Assembly: GCA_021790615.1 (NCBI GenBank)
Contig: JAJYGW010000056.1
Location: forward strand, 1-5,643
Length of the DNA: 5,643 bases
Source: Actinomycetes bacterium
GTDB lineage: Bacteria; Actinomycetota; Acidimicrobiia; Acidimicrobiales; JAKAOS01
Direction of reading: 5' to 3'
Shown: positions 1 through 5,643 of the stretch, piece after piece
How positions within the stretch are numbered: the first letter of the stretch is position 1
Layout: the number at the start of each line of letters is the position of its first letter
Made by a program: the position numbers and the translations under genes
Notes under the pieces: generated by a model
Told to the model about the DNA's origin: nothing
The model's input: only the letters and a program-made list of their open reading frames with translations
The model's database searches: none

Positions 1-1824
1 GGCACCGCGTTGCCCGATCGCGCCCCGTTGACCCGCACACCGACGCTCGCCGGGGCCGAGCAGCTCGTCCTCGCGGCACGCGTCGTGCTGCACTGCAGGA
101 CGGGCCGGGACAGCGACCGACTGCTGCTCCAAGAGCAGGACCAGGTCGCCGCCGTGCTCGGCTTCGCAGACGCGGACGCGCTCATGGCGCGCGTCGCTGA
201 CGCGGGCCGGTCGGTGACCGCGACGTCTGTCGAGACATGGCGGCGCGTCCGGACCGCCCAGGCGGGAGCGCGTCCGGTCGCCGACGTCGATCTCGGCGAC
301 GGCATCGTGCTGCGCGGCGGCGAGATCGCTGTCGCATCGGGCAGGAGCCCGGCAGAGGACCCGACGCTCCTCGTCCGGATCGGGGTCGCTGCCGCCCAGC
401 GCAACGCGCTCGTCGAGCGCGAGTCGCTCGACCTCCTCGAGCTCGAGGCGCCACGGCCTCCGGAGCCGTGGAGCGAAACGATGCGTGACGCGTTCCTCGC
501 ACTCCTCGGCACCGGCGACGCCCTCGTCCCGGTGGTCGAGGCGCTCGACCAACGAAGGCTCTTCGAGCGCCTCCTCCCGGAGTGGTCGGTTGTCCGCAAC
601 CGTCCCCAGCGCAACGCCTACCACCGCTTCACCGTCGACCGCCACCTGCTCGAGGCGGTGGCCCGGGCGGGCGAGCACGTCCACGCGGTGGACCGGCCGG
701 ACCTGTTGCTGCTCGGCGCGCTCCTGCACGACCTCGGCAAGGGCTTCGACGGCGACCACAGCGAAGTCGGCGAGGACCTCGCTTCCGACATCGCGCGCCG
801 CATGGGCTTCGAGGAGCGCGACGTGGCGGTGCTCGCCCGTGTCGTCGCCTACCACCTCGTCCTCCCCGAGGTCGCGACGCGGCGGGACCTCGACGACCCG
901 TCGACGATCGAGCTCGTCGCCCGCGTCGTCGAGGACCGCCGTACCCTCGCGTTGCTCGCGGCGCTCACCGAGGCGGACAGCCGGGCGACCGGGTCGTCGG
1001 CTTGGAGCCCCTGGAAGGCAGAGCTCGTGGCGATGCTCGCCGAGCGTGTCGGCAGGCTGCTCGACGGCCATCCGATGCGAGCGCCCGCGCCGTACGTCCC
1101 GGACCCGGCCGACGCAGAGCTGCTGGCACGCGGCACCCTCGCCGTCCGCGGCTCAGGACGGCGCGTCACCGTGGTCGCCCCCGACCGCCCCGGCCTGCTC
1201 GCCGCAGCCGCCGGAGCCCTCGCTCTCCACCGGTGCAACGTGCGCCGGGCAACGGCCTCGGCGGCGAGCCCGGGCATGGCGGTCGAGGTGTTCGACGTCG
1301 AGCCGCAGTTCGACCGGCTCCCCGAATGGAGCGCCGTCGAGCGAGATCTCGCAGCCATCCTCGACGGCAACCTCGACGTGTCGGCTCGCCTCGCGGAGCA
1401 GGAACGTGCGTACGCGGCGGCACGGCGGCCGCTCTCTGCCCGGCGGCCCGAGCGGTACGTCGTCGTCGACAACACGACGTCGGACCTCGCCTCGATCGTC
1501 GAGGTCCGTGCACCGGACAGGTTCGGGCTGCTGTACGAGATCACTGCCGCTCTTGCAGCAAGCGGCTGCGACGTCGAGGCGGCTTTCGTCGACACGATCG
1601 GCCACAGCGTCGTCGACAGCTTCTACGTCCACGGCCCGGACGGCGGCAAGCTCGCACCCGGGGAGACGTCGCAGCACGTGAGCGACGCTCTGTGTCTCGT
1701 CGTGGGAGCGCCCTCCGACGTCGCGGCCGTCGGGTCGGGAACCGACGGCCCAGACCTCCGTCGGCAGGGCGACGGGCACGAGAGCGACGAGCAGACGGGC
1801 GAAAGGGCCGGCGATGGGCGATAG
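1..1824 (+). CDS. glnD: PII uridylyl/adenylyltransferase GlnD, 3' part (5' end outside window)
   Basis: GlnD modifies the PII signal protein (GlnB/GlnK) when glutamine is low and removes the group when glutamine is high; in several actinobacteria the group added is AMP instead of UMP. Residues are numbered from the TTG at 10. Residues 15-60 match the helical segment after the nucleotidyltransferase domain (LHCRTGRDSDRLLLQEQ). An HD hydrolase domain spans about 205-330, with H212, H240-D241 in LLHDLGKG, GDHS at 248-251, H282 and TEAD at 320-323. Two ACT glutamine-sensing domains follow at about 386-432 (VAPDRPGLLA) and 496-565 (RAPDRFGLLYE). The frame is open to base 1 and no nucleotidyltransferase motif is present, so some 250 N-terminal residues probably lie upstream and the TTG is not the real start. 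A polar tail of about 38 residues follows the second ACT domain. The stop TAG (1822-1824) lies inside the next gene. Confidence 0.93.
   Translation, partial: GTALPDRAPLTRTPTLAGAEQLVLAARVVLHCRTGRDSDRLLLQEQDQVAAVLGFADADALMARVADAGRSVTATSVETWRRVRTAQAGARPVADVDLGDGIVLRGGEIAVASGRSPAEDPTLLVRIGVAAAQRNALVERESLDLLELEAPRPPEPWSETMRDAFLALLGTGDALVPVVEALDQRRLFERLLPEWSVVRNRPQRNAYHRFTVDRHLLEAVARAGEHVHAVDRPDLLLLGALLHDLGKGFDGDHSEVGEDLASDIARRMGFEERDVAVLARVVAYHLVLPEVATRRDLDDPSTIELVARVVEDRRTLALLAALTEADSRATGSSAWSPWKAELVAMLAERVGRLLDGHPMRAPAPYVPDPADAELLARGTLAVRGSGRRVTVVAPDRPGLLAAAAGALALHRCNVRRATASAASPGMAVEVFDVEPQFDRLPEWSAVERDLAAILDGNLDVSARLAEQERAYAAARRPLSARRPERYVVVDNTTSDLASIVEVRAPDRFGLLYEITAALAASGCDVEAAFVDTIGHSVVDSFYVHGPDGGKLAPGETSQHVSDALCLVVGAPSDVAAVGSGTDGPDLRRQGDGHESDEQTGERAGDGR
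1801..1807 (+). promoter_or_regulatory. Ribosome binding site for the L,D-transpeptidase
   Basis: GAAAGGG ends six bases before the ATG at 1814 and lies inside the last codons of glnD. It supports this start and the overlapping, co-transcribed arrangement. No separate promoter is obvious inside the glnD tail. Confidence 0.6.
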
Positions 1825-3169
1825 GCAGGCGACCGCCCGACGCCTCCGGCTGCCCGTGGCGCTCGGGGCGGTCGTCCTCGCTGCAGGCGCGTTCGTGCTC
1901 GTGAACCACCGCGCGGGTGCATCGGGCGCACGCGAGGCCTCGTCGCCGGGCCGCGGCACGGACGTGACGGCATCTTCCCTGGCGCCGAGACCCACGACGA
2001 CCACCTCTCCTCCGGCGCCGCTGTCGCTTCTCGGCGAGTCTCCGGCTCCGGGGACCACGGCAGCCCCCGCGACCGCGGCGGTCGAGCTGCGGTTCTCGGC
2101 GCCGGTGGCGAAGGGGTCGCCGATGCCACGGCTCTCGCCGTCGATCGCCGGGAGCTGGCGGGGAGCCGGGACGCCGACACTCGTGTTCCAACCCTCGGAG
2201 CGCCTCACCCCCTACGAGCACGTGGTGGTCGCCGTCCCAGCCGGTTCCTCCGGGGTGCGTGACGCGGCGGGAAGCAGCCTTTCGGCCCCCGTCGCGGACG
2301 GCTTCACGATCGCAGGAGCCTCGACGCTACGGCTCCAGCAGCTGCTGGCGGAGCTCGGATACCTCCCTCTCGCGTTCGACCCAGCCGGCTCGGTCGCGAC
2401 GACGGCGCCGTCGAACGCTCTCGCGTCAGAGGCAACCACCGCCTCGACGGTGTCGCTCACGCCGAGACAGGGACAGTTCGTCTGGCGCTTTCCGGACATC
2501 CCCGCCCAGCTCGCCGCCGCTTGGCAGCCGGGAGCGTGGAACAGCGTGACCTACGGAGCCGTTATGGCTTTCGAGGCGGCGCACGGCCTCGGCGTCGACG
2601 GCGAGCCGGGACCACTCGTCTGGGCTGCGCTGCTCCAGGCTGTCGCAAGCCGGGACTCGACGACTGCGCCGTACGACTACATACTCGTCACCGAGACCGG
2701 TCCGGAGACTCTCTACGTGTGGCGTGACGGGGCGGTGATCGACCAGAGCCTCGCGAACACCGGCGTCCCCGGTGGTACGACTGCGCTCGGTACCTGGCCG
2801 GTCTACCTGCGCTACAGCTCGACGACGATGACCGGGACGAATCCCGACGGCTCGCACTACTCGGACCCGGGGGTGCCGTACGTCGCCTATTTCAACGGCT
2901 CGGACGCGGTGCACGGCTTCCCGCGTGCGAGCTATGGCTTCCCCCAGAGCGACGGCTGCGTCGAGCTTCCGATCGCGAACGCTGCCGTCGTCTTCGGCAC
3001 CGACCCCTACGGCACGCTCGTGACGGTGACGACGGGCAACCTCGCCGCCGAGCTCGGGGTCACCGTGCCCCCGTCCGCGACGACGACCTCCGTAGGGTCG
3101 CCGCAGGCGGTGGCTCCGGCCACCACGGCACCGGTGGCTCCGGCCACCACGGCACCGGTGGCCGGCTGA
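1814..3169 (+). CDS. Membrane-anchored L,D-transpeptidase (Ig-like + PG-binding + YkuD)
   Basis: The 451-residue product is a cell-wall enzyme expected to make 3-3 peptidoglycan cross-links or related transpeptidation outside the membrane. Residues 12-31 form an uncleaved signal anchor, followed by a Thr/Pro/Ser linker (about 36-70). Residues 71-167 resemble an SbsA-type Ig-like domain (VELRFSAPV, TLVFQPSERLTP, GVRDAAGSSL). A peptidoglycan-binding domain covers about 172-276 (LRLQQLLAELGYLP ... VMAFEAAHGLGVDGEPGPLVW) and is interrupted by a variable insert of about 45 residues. The YkuD catalytic domain is about 287-406, with H367 and the nucleophile C382 in SDGCVEL. The family consensus there is S/T-H-G-C, so D380 replaces a conserved His and E384 the usual Arg/Asn. 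A Thr/Pro/Ala-rich tail carries a tandem repeat. The ATG is preceded by GAAAGGG (1801-1807) and overlaps glnD by 11 bases, suggesting translational coupling. The domain order is clear; the in vivo substrate is inferred. Confidence 0.92.
   Translation: MGDRQATARRLRLPVALGAVVLAAGAFVLVNHRAGASGAREASSPGRGTDVTASSLAPRPTTTTSPPAPLSLLGESPAPGTTAAPATAAVELRFSAPVAKGSPMPRLSPSIAGSWRGAGTPTLVFQPSERLTPYEHVVVAVPAGSSGVRDAAGSSLSAPVADGFTIAGASTLRLQQLLAELGYLPLAFDPAGSVATTAPSNALASEATTASTVSLTPRQGQFVWRFPDIPAQLAAAWQPGAWNSVTYGAVMAFEAAHGLGVDGEPGPLVWAALLQAVASRDSTTAPYDYILVTETGPETLYVWRDGAVIDQSLANTGVPGGTTALGTWPVYLRYSSTTMTGTNPDGSHYSDPGVPYVAYFNGSDAVHGFPRASYGFPQSDGCVELPIANAAVVFGTDPYGTLVTVTTGNLAAELGVTVPPSATTTSVGSPQAVAPATTAPVAPATTAPVAG
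3108..3162 (+). repeat. 24-bp tandem repeat in the transpeptidase tail (2.3 copies)
   Basis: A 24-base unit starting GGTGGCTCCGGCC is repeated exactly at 3109-3132 and 3133-3156, then begins a third time (3157-3162). It encodes the eight-residue unit VAPATTAP twice, then VA, at the extreme C-terminus. The exact identity at DNA level suggests recent slippage or active copy-number change. The unit looks like a flexible wall-spanning spacer. Confidence 0.9.
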
Positions 3170-3191
3170 CGAAGGGTCGACAGCGGTGCCG
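3150..3191 (+). terminator. Possible hairpin terminator after the L,D-transpeptidase
   Basis: CGGCACC (3150-3156) can pair with GGTGCCG (3185-3191), and inside it GCTG (3165-3168) with CAGC (3181-3184), leaving an eight-base bulge. The structure spans the stop codon and sits at the convergent gene end, where a terminator is expected. There is no U-tract, and the left arm lies in the repeat, so chance pairing is quite possible. Confidence 0.25.
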
Positions 3192-3206
3192 GTCGCCCGG
3201 GGCGAC
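3192..3206. terminator. Short GC hairpin in the convergent gap
   Basis: GTCGCC (3192-3197) and GGCGAC (3201-3206) form a perfect six-base stem with a three-base loop. It reads the same on both strands and begins at the stop codon of the epimerase gene (CTA at 3206-3208 on this strand). It could help end transcription from either side. It has no T-tract, so the call rests only on position and symmetry. Confidence 0.25.
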
Positions 3207-4150
3207 TACGACCTGCCGCTCGGCACGATCCCCCACGAGCTCGCGAAGCTCCGCCCCGGATCGATGACGACGAGATCCTCGCCCGTGCGGAGCGCGTCGG
3301 GTGGACAGGTCATCGGCTCGACTGCGACGCCTTGCCGAGTGTCGGGAGCAGCCAAGGTGTCTCCGGTGAAGCACATCGCGTAGCGGTACACCGCGTCGGC
3401 CCAGACGACCGTCGCGCTCGACGAGCCGTCGGTCGCGAGGCGTGCCCTCCAGCGCCCGTCGTCGTCGAGCAGCATCCCGGTCAGGCAGTCGTCGAGCCGC
3501 AGTGCGCCGATCGGCTCGCGCGTGCCGATCGGCGCGGGTCCGGCGACCGCTGCGAAGGGCGTGCCGGCAACTGGCTCCGTCCCCACCGGCAGTGCCCGCT
3601 CGTCGAGCAGCAGCCGGGAAGTCGCCGGCACGGCGAGACGTACCTCGTCGACGGTGACGGGGGACGGGCTCAGATAGGCGTGGAACCCTGCACCGAACGG
3701 TGCAGGGCGGTCGCTCTCCGAGGTCGCGCGCAAGGTGACGACGAGGCCACCGTCGCCGAGGCGGTACTCGATCTCCAAGGCGAGACGAAAGGGGTATGCA
3801 GGCTGGGGATGCAGGACGACCCCGAGGCGCACGGCCTCGTCGCTTCGACGGTCCACGACGCGCCACGGCAACCAGCGGACGAGGCCGTGGATCGCGTTCG
3901 ACCTGGCCGGCTCGTCGAGAGCGGCCTGACCACGCACGCCGGCGAACTCGAAGCTGCCGTCGCGCAGGCGGTTGGGCCAGGGTGCCAGCACCTGGCCGCG
4001 GCTCCCTCCGCATATCTCGCTCTCGGCGAAGCCCCAGCACACGGGCGCGTCTCCGTCGACGTACGAACGCAACGTCGCCCCGACCTCGGTGACGACCGCT
4101 ACCTGGGCGCCATGGGACAGGACGTGCTGCTCGCCGGAGGGAGGGACCAT
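3206..4150 (-). CDS. Aldose 1-epimerase family protein (GalM/YihR-like)
   Basis: The 314-residue product is probably a cytoplasmic mutarotase that interconverts alpha and beta anomers of an aldose. It shows the family hallmarks in order: EVGATLRSY (22-30), APWPNRLRDG (56-65) with the substrate-binding Arg R61, NAIHGLVR (85-92) with H88, FGAGFHAYL (152-160) with the catalytic acid H157, and VAVEPMTCPPDAL (275-287) with the likely catalytic base E278. The length is usual for the family. The APWPNR and GFHAYL forms are closest to the bacterial branch that includes E. coli YihR, so the sugar need not be galactose. No carbohydrate pathway gene is adjacent to show the substrate. The ATG at 4150 is the first possible start in frame, lacks a good Shine-Dalgarno sequence and lies six bases after a -10-like TACCAT. 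The gene converges on the transpeptidase with a 36-base gap. Confidence 0.9.
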   Translation of the reverse strand: MVPPSGEQHVLSHGAQVAVVTEVGATLRSYVDGDAPVCWGFAESEICGGSRGQVLAPWPNRLRDGSFEFAGVRGQAALDEPARSNAIHGLVRWLPWRVVDRRSDEAVRLGVVLHPQPAYPFRLALEIEYRLGDGGLVVTLRATSESDRPAPFGAGFHAYLSPSPVTVDEVRLAVPATSRLLLDERALPVGTEPVAGTPFAAVAGPAPIGTREPIGALRLDDCLTGMLLDDDGRWRARLATDGSSSATVVWADAVYRYAMCFTGDTLAAPDTRQGVAVEPMTCPPDALRTGEDLVVIDPGRSFASSWGIVPSGRS

Positions 4151-4156
4151 CCGCTC

Positions 4157-4162
4157 ATGGTA
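4157..4162 (-). promoter_or_regulatory. Putative -10 box for a leaderless epimerase mRNA
   Basis: Read on the minus strand, TACCAT (TANNNT type) is followed by exactly six bases (GAGCGG) and then the ATG at 4150-4148. This places the expected transcription start on the A of the start codon, the usual arrangement for leaderless genes in actinobacteria. No -35 match is seen 17 bases upstream (GGCGCG), and no Shine-Dalgarno sequence sits at a useful distance. Confidence 0.45.
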
Positions 4163-4186
4163 ACGAGCGCCACCTCCGACGCGCCG

Positions 4187-4199
4187 CTGGAGGCTCCAG
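4187..4199. promoter_or_regulatory. 13-bp dyad between divergent promoters (operator candidate)
   Basis: CTGGAGGCTCCAG is a perfect inverted repeat of six-base arms around one central G. It lies about 43 bases upstream of the inferred start of the epimerase mRNA and about 55 bases upstream of that of the Rpf-like gene, so one bound regulator could affect both. The regulator is unknown. Short GC-rich palindromes occur by chance in such DNA. Confidence 0.3.
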
Positions 4200-4212
4200 G
4201 AACAGGCGCTCC

Positions 4213-4241
4213 TTGACCAGCCCGATACAGAGGCGTAACAT
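4213..4241 (+). promoter_or_regulatory. Sigma-70/SigA-type promoter for the Rpf-like gene
   Basis: TTGACC (4213-4218, five of six matches to the -35 consensus) is separated by 17 bases from TAACAT (4236-4241, four of six matches to the -10, including the key T, A and final T). Transcription should start near 4248, giving an untranslated leader of about 349 nt before the ATG at 4597. It is the best promoter-like sequence I see in the window. Confidence 0.65.
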
Positions 4242-4274
4242 CATTGCCACCTCAGACAGAGACACCGACGAACG

Positions 4275-4292
4275 GTGCCGGGCAACCGGCAC
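4275..4292 (+). other. GNRA-capped stem-loop in the leader
   Basis: GTGCCGG (4275-4281), the loop GCAA (4282-4285) and CCGGCAC (4286-4292) form a perfect seven-pair stem with a GNRA tetraloop, a cap common in functional RNAs. The alternative hairpin CACCG (4263-4267), ACGAA, CGGTG (4273-4277) uses some of the same bases, so the two cannot form together. Confidence 0.55.
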
Positions 4293-4397
4293 GCGGGTAG
4301 TCCGGAAGTGGCGCGTGTCGCGCCCCCGGGCTCTGGACCGCTTCTCGGCATTGCTCCTGCCGACTCCCCCGCGACCGACGCGCCGTCCGACCGATCA

Positions 4398-4409
4398 CGC
4401 CCATGGGCG
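4398..4409. repeat. 12-bp perfect palindrome in the leader
   Basis: CGCCCATGGGCG is self-complementary with no central gap, so it suits a protein-binding dyad better than an RNA hairpin. It lies about 155 bases downstream of the inferred transcription start. Significance is uncertain. Confidence 0.35.
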
Positions 4410-4583
4410 GAGAGGAGACGATCGACGACCACCCGAGGGCCGCCCCCGTCAGCACCTCGTTCGGACGCCGTGCGCGTCCCGGCACGGCCAGCCCTCCCGG
4501 CACCGCGCCCCGAGAAGCATGCACTCATGACGGCGTGCCCGCATCCCGCACCCACCTGGAGCCCAAGGGGTTTCCCGCAGTCC

Positions 4584-4590
4584 AAGGAGG
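4584..4590 (+). promoter_or_regulatory. Strong ribosome binding site of the Rpf-like gene
   Basis: AAGGAGG is an almost ideal Shine-Dalgarno sequence ending six bases before the ATG at 4597. It fixes the start codon and shows that the long leader ends in a normal translation start. Confidence 0.9.
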
Positions 4591-4596
4591 CGCAAG

Positions 4597-5643
<1,047 letters not shown>

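Larger units (their letters stand above)
4151..4596. other. Divergent intergenic region between the epimerase and Rpf-like genes
   Basis: These 446 bases carry no convincing gene. Open frames that cross it (for example from GTG 4275 or ATG 4403) have no ribosome site, give Arg/Pro/Ala-rich translations and run into the Rpf-like gene out of frame. It holds the two divergent promoters, a dyad between them and a long leader for the Rpf-like gene, listed separately. The stretch 4325-4397 shows no strong local hairpin beyond long-range pairing of GTCC (4300-4303) with GGAC (4335-4338). Confidence 0.8.
4248..4596 (+). ncRNA. Long structured 5' leader of the Rpf-like gene (possible cis-regulatory RNA)
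   Basis: From the inferred start near 4248 to the ATG the leader is about 349 nt, far longer than needed for translation. Perfect stems are visible at 4275-4292 (seven pairs capped by a GCAA tetraloop), 4310-4324 (six pairs, loop TGT) and 4467-4488 (seven pairs, eight-base loop). A closing stem can form between GCG (4293-4295) plus GTCC (4300-4303) and GGACCGC (4335-4341), enclosing the 4310-4324 hairpin. A CCTCC at 4493-4497 could mask the GGAGG of the ribosome site at 4586-4590. In other actinobacteria rpf genes are often controlled by the ydaO c-di-AMP riboswitch, but I do not find its conserved motifs here. Function and boundaries are inferred, and no known RNA family is claimed. Confidence 0.4.

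Noticed and set aside
10..12. TTG as the true start of glnD
   Set aside because: The frame is open to base 1, the translation begins in the middle of the known GlnD architecture, and no ribosome site is visible, so the gene starts before the window.
485..1904. Long plus-strand frames inside glnD (485-1681, 582-1904)
   Set aside because: They are out-of-frame readings of a gene with clear HD and ACT motifs, and their translations are low-complexity Ser/Arg or Arg/Pro strings.
1153..2208. Minus-strand open frame of 351 codons (and others at 849-1595, 1541-2221, 3060-4040)
   Set aside because: They lie opposite glnD, the transpeptidase or the epimerase, have Arg/Ala/Pro-rich translations with no domain motif, and come from the high GC content.
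3332..4216. Plus-strand frame of 294 codons opposite the epimerase gene
   Set aside because: The minus strand encodes a full set of aldose 1-epimerase motifs here. The plus translation matches nothing and has no ribosome site.
4255..4310. S-box (SAM-I/SAM-IV) riboswitch, suggested by ACGAA ... GGGCAACC ... GGTAGTCC
   Set aside because: The upstream GAGGGA-type strand and the GGTGC-TAA-TTCC block are missing, and the CAACC bases pair with an adjacent stem, unlike the S-box fold.
4248..4596. ydaO/yuaA c-di-AMP riboswitch
   Set aside because: Expected from known rpf leaders, but I could not find the conserved GGGGGA, GGGGUGAA or CCGUCAGCUAACC blocks. A covariance-model search would be decisive.

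Overview
The window is GC-rich (roughly 70 % by eye), with dense coding and GC-biased third positions. The gene families (an ACT-domain GlnD, an L,D-transpeptidase with an Ig-like domain and Thr/Pro-rich linkers, and an Rpf-type transglycosylase) point to an actinobacterium. The Thr-rich linkers and the SbsA-type Ig domain make me lean towards Acidimicrobiia, but that is only an impression. No mobile element, CRISPR array, tRNA or rRNA is visible.

Layout: (1) 1-1824 (+) is the 3' part of glnD, the PII-modifying nitrogen sensor. Its N-terminal nucleotidyltransferase domain lies before the window. (2) 1814-3169 (+) overlaps the glnD end by 11 bases and encodes a membrane-anchored L,D-transpeptidase with an Ig-like domain, a peptidoglycan-binding domain and a YkuD catalytic domain. 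(3) 3206-4150 (-) is a convergent aldose 1-epimerase of the GalM/YihR type, probably translated from a leaderless mRNA. (4) 4151-4596 is a 446-base divergent intergenic region. It holds a good sigma-70-type promoter (4213-4241, +), a 13-bp dyad between the two promoters and a leader of about 350 nt with several perfect stem-loops. (5) 4597-5298 (+) encodes a secreted protein with a C-terminal Rpf/transglycosylase-like domain. (6) 5382 to the window end (+) is the first 87 codons of guaB (IMP dehydrogenase).

Two of the five genes act on peptidoglycan: the transpeptidase makes 3-3 cross-links or attaches proteins, and the Rpf-like enzyme cuts glycan strands. The flanking genes are core nitrogen and purine metabolism. 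The most notable feature is the long structured leader before the Rpf-like gene. In other actinobacteria rpf genes are often preceded by the c-di-AMP (ydaO) riboswitch, but I could not find the ydaO consensus here, so this leader may be a different regulatory RNA. The other observations are an altered L,D-transpeptidase active-site motif (Ser-Asp-Gly-Cys instead of Ser-His-Gly-Cys), the fused glnD/transpeptidase gene order, and a repeat-flanked perfect hairpin inside the Rpf-like gene.
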